Origin: Bifidobacteriaceae bacterium
GTDB lineage: Bacteria > Actinomycetota > Actinomycetes > Actinomycetales > WQXJ01
DNA length: 20,682 nucleotides
Direction: 5' to 3'
Assembly (NCBI GenBank): GCA_031266115.1
Contig: JAISBQ010000213.1
Span: 1-20,682, forward strand
The notes below the pieces were generated by a model. The model did not search any database, was not told the origin of the DNA, and saw only the letters and a list, made by a program, of their open reading frames with translations. The translations under genes were made by a program, and so were the position numbers. Positions 1 through 11,900 of the stretch are shown one piece after another (position 1 is the first letter of the stretch; the number at the start of each line of letters is the position of its first letter).

Positions 1-2990
1 TCCCAGCCTCGAACACCACCGACCCGTCCTTCGCGGGCTCGATGGTCGCGTCAGCGATCCACTCCGGGACCGGCGTCACCACAGCCGACTCGATGGTCGG
101 CTCGTGCACCGGGTCCACCACCACAGTGCCCGCCAACTCGACCGTCTGGCCCACCCCGATCACAGCCGTGTCGCCGGACACCACCGGCGCGACCGGGGCG
201 ACGTACACCGACAACACCGTGAACGAGTAATCCAGCACCACGCACTGCTCGAGGTCGTCGCAGACCGTCACCTCGAACGGGTCCGTCCCCGCCCAACCAA
301 GCACCGGGGTATACACCAAAGACCCGTCCTTCAACGCCAGCGCCCCGTGCTCCGGCTGCGTGAACGACCCGCTGGTCAACGCCTGAAGGTTCGTGCCCGC
401 GACCTCGGACAACGGCGTCACCGAACCCTCGGCGCGGTCGTCCGCCAAGTCCACGTTCCGGCCCGTGCCAGACGGTTTCACCTGCACGGTCACCGTGAAC
501 TCCTCGGCCGCCGAGGACTGCCCCAGGTCGTCCTTCCACGCCACCCAGAAGTGATACACCCCGGCCGCCAGGCCCTCCGCGTCGAACGACACGGCGCCGC
601 CCGCCGAAGCGGTCACACGCTCGGTCACCGACTGCTCACCGGTCACAGCCGTGCTCTTGATCGCCGCGCCAGACACCACAGCCATCGTGAAACCGGCCGT
701 GCCGTCCACCGGGATGGTCCGGGCAGCCTCCCCGGACACACTCGGCGGAGCCACCACCGTGACGGTGAAGTTGACTGGGTCGGAGCTCTGCCCGGTCGAG
801 TCCTTGTACGTCACCTTGAACGTGTAGAGAGCTGGCGGCAACGAACCCGCCTCGAAGGTGACCGTGCCGTCGGTCCCAGCGGTCACCGTCGCGCCATCAG
901 GAACGTCCGAATACGCGGCCGAGGCGATCGTCACATCCGAGGCGACCGTCAGATCGAAGCCGGCGGTCCCGCCCAGCGCGATCCGGGCGGAGGTCTCACC
1001 GCTCACCAACGGCTTCGCCACCACCGTCACAACGAACTCCGCGTCCGCGAACAGGCCGTTGCTGTCCGTGTAACGAACAGTGAACCGGTACACGTCCGGG
1101 CCCAGCGTCCCAGCCTCGAACACCACCGTGCCGTCCACGGCGGGCTCGATCGTCGCGTCCCCGATCCACTCCGGGACCGGCGTCACCACAGCCGACTCGA
1201 TGGTCGGCTCGTGGACCGGGTCCACCACCACAGTGCCCTTCAAGTCCGCGGTGTGGCCCACCCCGATCACCGCCGTGTCGCCCGAGACCACCGGGGCGAC
1301 CGGGGCGATGTACACCTTGAGGACCGTGAACGAGTAATCCAGCACCACGCACTGCTCGAGGTCGGCGCAGACCGTCACCTCGAACGGGTCCACACCCGCC
1401 CAACCCTTCTCCGGGGTGTACACCAACTCCTGCCCGTCCAACACCAACTCGCCGTGGGCGGGCTGGGTGAACGAAGAATCCGTCAACGGCTCCAGGTTCG
1501 TGCCGGTCACATCATCCAACGGCGTAACGCTGCCGGTCGCCCGGTCGTCCTCCAGGTTCACGTTCCGGCCGGTGCCGGTCGGCTTGGCCTGGACCGTCAC
1601 CGTGAACCCGATCGCCGCGGACGACTGCTTCAGGTCGTCCTTCCAGACCACCGCGAAGTCGTAGGTCCCGCCCGGCAGCGACCCGGCCTCGAACACGACC
1701 TTGCCGTCCGCGCCAGCCGTCACAGCTTCCCTCACGGCCTCGGCGCCGGACACAACCGTCCCAGTGACCGTCGCGTCAGAGACCACAGTCATGGTGAAAT
1801 CAGCGGTGCCGCCCTCCGCGATCCGGTCCGTCGTCTTCCCCGACACCACCGGCGGGGCCACCACCGTGACCGTGAACCCGACCGGCTCCGAGTCCTGCCC
1901 GGTCTCGTCCTTGTAGGTCACCTCGAACGTGTAGACAGCAGGCGGCAACGACCCGGCCTCGAACGTCACCGTCCCATCGGTCCCAGCGGTCACCGTCGCG
2001 CCATCAGGAACGTCCGAATACACCGCCGACGCGATCGTCACATCAGACGACACCGTCAACTCGAAGGTCGCGGTCCCGCCCAGCGCGATCCGGGCGGAAG
2101 TCTCCCCCGACACGACCGGCTTGTCCACCACGGTCACAGTGAACGGGGCGTCCGCGAACAGGCCGTTCGAATCCGTGTAACGCACCTTGAACTCGTACAC
2201 ACCCGGAGCCAACGTGCCGGAATCGAACCCGACCTTGCCGTCCACGGCGGGCTCGATCGTCGCGTCCGCGATCCACTCCGGTTCCGGAGTCACCACAGCC
2301 GACTCGACGGTCGGCTCATGCGCCGGGTCCACCACCACAGTGCCCTTCAGGTCCGCGACCTGACCAACACCGATCACAGCCGTGTCCCCGGACACCACCG
2401 GGGCCACCGGGGCGACGTACACCGACAACACCCTGAACGAGTAATCCAGCACCACGCACTGCTCGAGGTCGTCGCAAACCGTCACCTCGAACGGGTCCGT
2501 CCCCGCCCAACCAAGCACCGGGGTGTACACCAACTCCTGCCCGACCAGCGCCACAGCCCCATGCTCGGGCTGGGTGAACGAGCCATTGGTCAACGGCTCG
2601 AGGTTGGTGCCGGTCACATCATCGAGCGGTTTCACGCTGCCGGTCGCGCGGTCGTCCACCAGGTCCACGTCCCGGCCCATGCCCGTCGGCTTGGCCTGCA
2701 CCGTCACCGTGAACCCGATCGCCGCCGAGGACTGCCCCAGGTCGTCCTTCCACGCCACCCAGAACTCATACGTCCCGGCCGGCAGCTCGTCCGCGTCGAA
2801 CGACACCTTCCCGCCCGCCAACGCGGTCACACGCTCGGTCAGCGGCCCGTCGCCAGTCACAGCCGTGCTCTTGATCGTCGCGCCAGACACCACAGCCATC
2901 GTGAAGTCCGCCGTCCCGTCCATCGGGATGGTCCGGGTGGCCTCCCCGGACACACTCGGCGGCGCGACCACCGTCACCTTGAAATTACCC
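1..2990 (-). repeat. Tandem 1107-bp (369-residue) repeats: three Ig-like plus one cadherin/VCBS-like domain
   Basis: Landmark sequences recur at an exact 1107-bp spacing. The CGAGTAATCC landmark lies at 224, 1331 and 2438, and the GATCCACTCCG landmark at 56, 1163 and 2270. Each unit encodes Ig-like domains opening with APVVSGDTAVIG, KPVVSGETSARIALGG and APPVVSGKTTDRI, then a domain with GSFTQPEHG, LVYTPVLGWAGTDPFEVTV and CDDLEQCVVLDYSF. The first unit (right end) lacks the middle Ig domain, so the array grew from a shorter ancestor. The array continues past position 1, so the copy number is unknown. Confidence 0.85.
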
Positions 2991-5900
2991 GTCGCTGTCA
3001 GGTCGTTCGAGTCGGTGTACTCGACCGTGAACTCGTACTCCCCGGCCTCGAGCGTCCCCGCGCCGAACGTCACAGCGCCGTCGGTCGCGGGCTCGATGCT
3101 CGCCTTCGCCACCCATTCTGCCGTGGTCGTCACGACCGCCTTCACGATCGACGCGCCGTTCGCCACGTCCGCGGTGACGGTACCGGCCAGCGTCTTCTCC
3201 CCGCCCAAGGCGACGAGCCCTTCCACACCCGCCGCTGTGGGACCGGCCGCCCAGTGGGCGGTCAGGGTCAACGACCCGGCCGTCCCGTCGATCCCGGTCA
3301 CGCCGTTCTCAACAGTCAACGCCGTCGAGGAGAAGTCCCACTCGGCGCCGCCCGGCCCGAACCAGCCCAAGAACGCGTGACCGGCCCACTCGACCGTCCC
3401 CGGGGCGGCCACCAACTCGTCGTAGTACCCGCCGAACGTCGCCGGTTGCGGCGCGCCCCCCGCCGGGGCGAACACAACCGCCACCGACTTCGCCTTGTAG
3501 TACAAGTCCAACGCCAACGCCGGGCCCGTATCCCCGGTCACCACCCCGGAGGCGGTCGCAGCCGAACCGGCGGCATCGTAAACGTACCCGGTGATCGACA
3601 CCGGGCTGCCCGTGACCGTGGTGCCGATCCGGCCTTGGCCGGGCACCGTCGAGTCGGGGGTCTCCACACCTGTCGAGGACACCTTCCAGTGGTAGACGTA
3701 GTAGTCGCCCTGGCCGTTCTCCAACCACTTCGCGTGCACCGTCGTCGACAACCCGTCCAACACCGTGTCCGGGGTCACCGGATTGAGGAACCCCGCGTCC
3801 AGGAACCACCCGTCGAAACTGTAACCAGCCCGCTTCAACTCAGTGGCGAACCCAGGAGCCCCAGCCAGCTTCGAGCCGACCAACACCCGGTCCGGCGCGA
3901 CCGACCCAGGCACCACCGGCTCAGCCTCAGTGCCGCCCAACACGTAACGGACCTCCCCGTACTTCGACGCCCACGCGCCGTACAAAGTCACCGTCCCGGT
4001 GTCGGAGATCATGTCCACGGTCACCACATCCGACCCGAACGCCCAGGCCCCGTCAGGGTCGGCCCCGTCCAGCGCCTGCGGCTCGGTGTACCAGCCGACG
4101 AACCGGTAATCGTCCAACGAGGGCACGCCCAGCGGCTCCGCCACCAGCCCGCCGATCACGGTCACATCCGAAGCCGACCAAGCCGGCGGGTCCGCCACAG
4201 CCGGAGGCACCGACAGATCGAACCCGACCGTCAGCGCCCGCTTCTCGAACACCGCCCGCACCGTCGCCGCGTTGCCCGGCATCGTGAACGTCGTCCCAGC
4301 GTCCCCCGGGTCCGCGAACAGATCAACAGTCGCCCCCGACACAGCCTCCCACCGCGAGAACACCCAGCCCTTCGCAGCCGAAGCCGTCAACTCCACCTGC
4401 CAGCCCTCCGCGTAAGACCCCGCATCAGCCGACGCCGCACCAGAACCAGAAGGCGCCACCGACACCGTCAACACCGAGAACGCCCCCAACGGCAACGCCA
4501 CCACCGCGGACCGGTTCCCCTCGCCGTCCACACCGACCACATACACCACCCGGCCAGAACCGGACGCCAAATCCAAGTCCGAGGGCCCCAAGTCCACGGT
4601 GTTCAACCCGGAACCCATCGAACCAGACCGCCCACCACCAACCACATCAGCAACAGAAGGCACAACAGACCCCACGGCATCGACCAGGAAGTAGTAAGAA
4701 CCGCCCTCAGACGAATCAAACGAAACAGACCCAGCATTCAAAGAAGGACGCGACCACCCAGCCCCCACCAACTCAGGCGCCGTCGAATCGTAATCCAGGA
4801 ACACGGTCTGGATGGCGGGCACCGCGGCCACGCCGGGACGCCGCACCCGCACCGGCACCTCGCCCTGGCCGGTCAGGCCGCTGATCGTGACCACATACAC
4901 GCCAACCCCCAAATGCGACACGTCAGTCACGGCCAAACCCGCAGGCAGCAGAATGTGCGAGGCGAACAGCCCGTCCGGCATGTCGGAGGCGAAGGTCAGC
5001 CGCACCTGGGTCGTGGTGGCGGTCCCAGGAGAACCATCAACAGCCTGCGCGGACACATAGATCACGGTCGGCGCGAACGTGGCCTCGACATGGGCGGGGC
5101 CGGAGGGCATGGTGTACACCGTGTTCGAGGAGTAGGCGTCCTCGAACACCCCGCCAGCCGACCCGTCGGCCCAGTACTCCAGCGCGTAGCCGGTCGCGCC
5201 CTCGGCCTCGAGTTCGATCACCGCGCCCGCCGGGTACTCGGAGGCCAATCCGGCGGCGTTGGTGACGCTGCCGAGCGTCTCCGAGCCCGGCGCCACGCCG
5301 ACGGAGAACAGGTACACCGGTGGTATGTCGATCTCGGTGACGGCGACGGACCACAGGCCCTCCAGGTCTTGCGCCAGCACATACAGTTTGTGCTCGCCGT
5401 TGGCGGTCAGCCCGCCGATCGGGATGGTGTTGGCCCCGGCCACCATCTCCATGCTGGCGCCCGCCTTGATGTCGTCCAAGGAGGGTTCGGGGTCCTCAGC
5501 GGGGAGCACCACGTAGAACAGTTGGCCCGCTTCGTCGGCAGTCACCTTGCCCGATGCCGCCGCCTTGGTCAGCCGCTCACCGGCAGCGTCGCTCAGCACG
5601 GGCGGGGTGACGTCGCGGTGCAGCGTCACGTCTTGCACCAGCGGCGCGACATAGGTGTTGGTCCCGTCGATGGGGGCTTGGAAGGTGACGCGGAGCACTT
5701 CGCCCTCGTCCCAGTCGCCGTTGACGCGCAATAGATACTGTGCGTTGCCGGAGCCTTCGACCGAGGCCAGCGCCGTGGTCTTGGCGGCGGTGAAGTCGCC
5801 TTGCGGCGCGATGCTCACCATGCCGTCGGTGAAGTTGGCGGATTCGTCGAGCGTGAAGGTCAACACCCTGGTGGTGGCCGTGTCCACGGCCCCGTCCTGG

Positions 5901-8900
5901 GTGACCGTGAGCTCGTTCAACCCGTCGGTCAGGATGTTGAGCAGGGTCGAGGTGGCCGAGCCGAGGGCCCGGAACTGCGGCGAGGCGAAGGCCAGCACCT
6001 CGCCGGAGGCGGACTGGGCCGTCCCGGCGATGGCCTGACCATCAGCCTCGAAGCCGCGATAGAGCTTGCCCTTGACCTGAGCGGCGGGAACCCAGGCGAC
6101 ACCGGCCAGGGTCGCGGGCCAATAGGTGCCAGTGGTCTCCCAGGCTTTCAGCTGCGCTTCCGCAGTCGGACTGATGGTCTGGAGGCTGCCACCAGGCCAG
6201 TCGGCGCTGGTGATCGTCTTGTTCTTCAAATCCGTCGCGCCGAAGGTGGACGGAACATACAGCGGGTAGACCGGTTGGCCGTCCGCGCCGACCGGGTTAC
6301 CGGCTCCGACGGACGTGCTTCCGGCGTAGACGTTCCCGCCAGTGATCTTGACCGCGCCCGCGGCCAAGCCGCCGATCGCAGCCAGGTTGGAAGCACCTGG
6401 CCACGCCAGCACCGTCCCGCCCGTGATGGTGACGGTCCCAAGTCCAGCGGTGGAGTTGCCGCCGCCGATCCCGACCGCCCCCGCGGCACCCCGAGCGAAG
6501 ACCAAGGCGTCGTCTTGGATGGTGATGGAGTTCGTCGCGCCGGAGGCACCAGCTGTTCCGTCCCCGGTGCTGCCGATCCCGGCCCCGGTCGCAGCGGCCA
6601 GCGTGCCAGTGCCGGTGGCGTAGACCTTGGCCTGGCCACCGATCACTATGGGACCGCCCATCGCTGCGCCGGTGCCGAAGCTACCCGCGCCGATTCCAGC
6701 GGCACCATTGGTGGTGGAGTACATGCCTCCGTTGGCGCGAACAGTCACGTTGCCATCTATCCAGACCGCCCCGCTGCCACTCTGCGCACCGATCCCAGGA
6801 CCGGCCCGGGTGGAGTAGTTCCCTCCCTGTGCCGTCAGGCCGCCGCCGCTCGCGCTGCTGATGTGCAGGCTGGTGCCCGGCTCCGCCGCCAGGCCAGCCG
6901 GAGCCGTCGCGACGCCATTCTTACCCGAAGCAGTCAAAGAGTTGGTGCCGTCAACGGTCATCTCCACATGCGCCCGGTTGATCAACTCGAACGGCCGATG
7001 GACGCCGGACAGGGCCAACCCGTTGACTCGCACAGCCAACGGAGTGTCGGCAGCGAGGTTCCTGCCATCGGCGCTGAACCCACGCGTCCCGCTGAGGGCA
7101 GAGTTCAGTTCCAATGGGACCGAATCGAATCTCAAGTCCCGGCTGTTCAACCAGGTCAGAGCCCCGCTGAGCCCGGTCAACTGATAGACGTCGGTGCTCT
7201 GCGCGGTCGCCGTGACGGTGGCCGATGCCGCGAACGACCCGGCTGGCAGGACGAACCAATCGCCACCGGTATAGGCCGGGACGGTGGCCTTGACGACCTC
7301 GCTCCAGTTGCCGTTGGTGGCCTGCGCCGCGATATAGACAGGAATATCCTCATCCGCCGCATAGTCGTAGGCGACCGTGCCGTTGTTGATGATGCTGGTC
7401 CCATAGGCCAGCGTGCCACTGGCCTGCGCGTTCGCAGCCAGGTCTTCGGCGCTGTCCGGCACGGTGCCACCCCACTGGAGATAGTAGGTGCCCGCCCAGT
7501 TGCTGGTGACCGGCAGGTTCCCGCCAATCGAAGTGAACCAACGCGTGCCCGGCCCCGTGCTCGTCAGTTCGACACCTTGGTTCCGGTACACCTGGGTGGT
7601 GGCCAGGGGCGCGACGTAGTTGTGATTGGCGAAGCCGATGTACCACTCGCCTTCGCGGGGTTGAGCCCCAAAGGTCAAGGCGTAGGTGTTCCCCCCGTCC
7701 GAAGTGGTCATCGCCGTCACCGAGGTGTCGCCGGTGCCAGCCTGGGCGACCCGGTCCGCCCACACGACGCCTGGCGCCGGGCGGTCCAACACCATGGTCG
7801 CGCCAGTGCTGGTGACCGTGCCCGCTGAGCCGTTCGCGGTCACGGTCGCGCCGACCTGGACAGCGACCACGTTCGTCGTCGGAATCGTGGCCCAGTTCGG
7901 CGTGGCGGCCAGGATGCGGGCCGCGCCCGTGGCCGCGCCACCGAAGTCAGGCGCCTGGCCCAGTTTGATGTCGCGGATGATCGCGCCCGCCGTGTCCGGC
8001 ACCGGCACCCACAGCACCGCCGCCAGCTTGGCCGAATCGGCGGACGTGGCCGGGACGGTGGCTGGGGACGGGAAGGTCCCGCTGAGCCAGTCCTTCCGCA
8101 CCTGGGTGATGGTGTGCTGGGTGTAGGGCAGAGTAGCGCTGCCCACGTCCAGGTCGGTGAGCGAGGTCCCATCGGCCAGGATGGCCGGGACATAGAGCGG
8201 ATACAGGGCCGTCCCACTGGCGTTGACCGGCGAGACAACATTGGCCGCAGTTGCAGCATAGACACTACCGCGAGTGATCGTCACTTTGGTTCCGGTCACC
8301 TGGTACGCCGCCACGAAGCCGCCTGCGACCTGCACCGTGGTTGTGGTGCCCCCAATCGGGCCGTTTGCGGCGACCGTTGCATCGCCAACTATGGTCACTA
8401 GGCTGGCGGAGCCGACGGACCCGGTGCCAGCCGAGCCGATGCTCCCGACGCTTGAGCTGTAGCCGGTCGCCGTCACAAAGGCTTGGTCCTGAATACGGAT
8501 AGTGCCGGCTCGGCCGTTGCCGTAACCGCCGCCGATCACGGCGCCGACGGAAGTGCTGCGGTAGGTGTTCTTCGCCGTCAGGCGAACGTCCCCGCTAATG
8601 GTGATGGTGCCGGCGCCCTCGTTCTGGTTCCCGCCGATCACGCTCGCGTACTGGCCCGAGGTCTTGGTCACGGCCAACGCCCCACCACTCGAGGACGTGA
8701 CGGTCAGTTGGCTGACTGTCTTGGCACCAAGGTCGTAGGGCACCCGCACTACGGCCACGCCGCTCCCGGTAGAGCCCCCGATCACGTTCGTCCCGGCCAC
8801 ATCCAAAGACAGATTCGCACCACCGCTCAACGCCACCGTCTCGGCGTCTGCCGGGCCGTTGATGGTGGCGCCGTTCAGCCGCACCCGGATCGGATCGCCG

Positions 8901-11900
8901 GTGAATCCGCCCCCAGCGGCGGTGACTCGCCGCGTCCCGCGCAAGCTCTTGAGTTCCAGTTGGTCATCGGCTATCGACAGCACCAGGCCGTTGATGGCCT
9001 CGAATTCGCCGCAGGCCCCGTCGATGGCCCAGGTGGTCGCGCTCATGGCGTTCAGCGACAGCGCAGCGCTCACGTCCACATTGGTCGCCACCAGGTTGGC
9101 CGGCGCCGAGTAGGCGTCCACCGGGATGGCCACAGGAACGCTGAAGCGCGACTTGGTTGGATCGTCCGGGGCTTCGGGATCGCGGTGCTCGGTGGCCACG
9201 TACACCACCTGGGCCGACGCGTCCGGCAGGCTGGAGACGCGAATCGAGTTGGCCGTGACGGTGTTCACCGCACCGACCCGCACAGTGCCCGAACCGCCGC
9301 GACCATCAGTCGCCGCCACTGCGGACTCAGCCGCGGTCTTGACGGCAGCGCCATCGGCGGGCACCGCACCGCCAACATCCTGGGCGATGTACCAGTAGGT
9401 CGGGGCCGGGTTGGCGTCATCGATCAACTGCACGTCGGTGCCGAACCCGACCACCGCATGGGTCTCCAAGGGCCGCCAGTTGCGGCCCGGCTCCAGGGTG
9501 GCGATCTGCCGCCGGTTCACCGTCACCAGGTCCGGCACGCCCAACAGGACATAGTTGTCCCACCCGGCTGGAAGCGAAGGCAGTTCGACCTTCGCGGTGC
9601 CCTGCGCGGAGACCGAGGTCAGAGGCATGGTCCAGGTGGTGCCTTCGTCGGCGGTGGCCCAGCCGCCTGTGTCCACAGTGACCTTCGCGCTGCCGTCACT
9701 GACTTGGGCCGCGGCCAAACCCGGCACGGGCTGGTCGAAGGTCAGCGTCAGCGTGGTCGAGGTCACCTCGTAGGACGTGCCATCGGCGGTCACGGTGACG
9801 CTGAGCACTTGATTTCGCAGGACGTTGTAGGCCAGCGTCGGCCCGTAGACGGGGATCGCCATGGCCGTGACGTTGGCCGCGAAACCACTCTGTCCCCGCA
9901 GTTCGATGCCGCTCAGTTGGCCCGCCGGTGCCCACAAGGTCGCCGCCAACTTGTCCGCGTCCTCGCTGGTGGCGGGCACAGCCGCAGGAGCGGGGAACGC
10001 CGCCGGGTCGGTCGCGGCGATGAACTCGCGCTGCGTGCCGGTGATGGTGTGCTGGGCGTAGGCGAACGGCGCCGACTCCAAGTCCAGGTCGGTCAGGTCC
10101 ACCGCACTGAAGGCGGGCACATAGAGCGGGTAGACCGGCTGGCCGTCAGCCCCGACCGGGGCCTGCACGCCGGACACGCCCTTGCTGCCAGTGGCCGGAT
10201 GAACTGACCCGCCAGTGACAGTCACGGTGCCCGCGACATTGCCGATGGCGTAGTTCGCCGCCGCCGAGGTCCGCGCCGCCACGAAACCGCCGCCAATCGT
10301 GATCGACCCCAGCACAGGTGTCGCGTTGCTGCCGCCGATCCCGGCCACCGAACCGTACGCGACAACTGTCGGGGAGCCGGTGATCCGCACCCAGTTGGTG
10401 GACGCACCACCGGTGGCACCGTTACCGCCGATCCCGACGCTGGCCGCGGTCGCGGTCGATCTTGCCCAGACCATCGCGTCACCGCTGATGGTGGTGTAGC
10501 CCATGCCACCGGCCGAACCTCCACCGATCCCGCTGACCGTCCCTGTGGCGGTAACGGTGGCCTGATCAGTAATCACGACTGTGCCACCAGCGCCACTATG
10601 GCCGCCGCCTATGCCCGCGCTGTTCGCACCACCGGTCGCCTTGACGGTCGCGGTGCCTTTGATGGTCGCACTGCCGCCCGAACCGCCGTCACCCCCACCG
10701 ATGCCAGCGCTGTTCGTACCCGCAGTAGCGGTCACGTTGGGCGAACCGTCGATCGTGACAGTCCCACCCGTGCCGTTGGTGCCGTTGCCTCCGCCGATGC
10801 CGGCGGCGTTCGTCCCGCCAATCGCGGTGACTGTGGCTGTGCCGCCAATGTTGACGATCCCATTGCCCTTGGTGTTGCCGCCACCGATCCCGGCTGCGTT
10901 CGAACCGCCCCGCGCGTAGACGGTGGCATTGTCGGTGATGTTGACGGTGCCACCAACATTGTCACCGCCGCCGCCTATTCCCGCGCCAGAGCTGGTGCCC
11001 GTAGCCGTGACATTGGCCCGGTCTTTGATGGTTATGACGCCACCACCGGCGGAGCCGCCGTAGCCGCTGCCGATCGCACCGGCGGTGGCGACCACCACGG
11101 CATCGTCCCCGATGGTGATTGTTCCGGCGGCGCCGTGGTAGCCGCCGCCGATCGCGGCGCCGTACGGGCTGCCACCGACCGCCGTCACCCTGGCCTCCTC
11201 GCCGATGGTGATGGTGCCGCCCGCGCCGCCCGCGCCTGAGCCATTGCCAGCGCCACCGATCCCGGCGCCAGCCTGTCCGCCTTTGGAGTTGACCACCACG
11301 TTGCCGCCGATGGTGATGGTGCCCGCGCTCTCGCCTTTGTTGCCGCCGATCCCGGCCGCGCCGACATAGGTGCTCTCGTTGCCTCCCGTGACTTGGAGCT
11401 GGCCCTGAGACGTGGAACTGATTGAGAGCTTGGTGCCAGCGGGCGAATTCAGGCCCGCCATCGAGGTTGGGCCGGTCAAGACGCTGGTCCCGTCCACGGT
11501 CAGGTCTACCACTGCCGCGTTCAGGAGACCGAGCGGCGCGGCGCCCGCGCCGGTGGCGGTCCAGCCGTTCAGCCGCAGCGGCACGGTGACGTCCGCCACC
11601 GACGCGCCATCGACCACATAGCTGCGGGTGGCGTTGAAGCTCGTGCCCAGTTCGACTGGCACCTTGGCCAGTTCCAGGTCCTGCCCGTTCAACCACGCCA
11701 GGTCTCCGGTCAGGCCAGTGAAACGGTAGTTGGTCGCGTCGGCCTGGACGGTTTGAGTGACTTTGGACGATGCCGCGTCGCCGGGCAGCGCGAACCAGTC
11801 CGGGCCGCCGGTGTAGGCCGGGATCGTGAAGGTCATCAGGTCGCTGAGCTGGTTGTTCTCGCCTTTGACCGCCACATAGAGCTGCGGTTCGTCCCCCGCC

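Noticed and set aside
104..5734. Very long plus-strand open frame (1,876 codons) and similar ones at 5801-7828, 8483-10207 and 11753-12643
   Set aside because: All lie in the same codon register, directly antisense to the giant minus-strand gene. Their translations are Arg/His/Pro-rich without domains, while the minus strand gives coherent repeated domains and a signal peptide. They are shadows of biased codon use.
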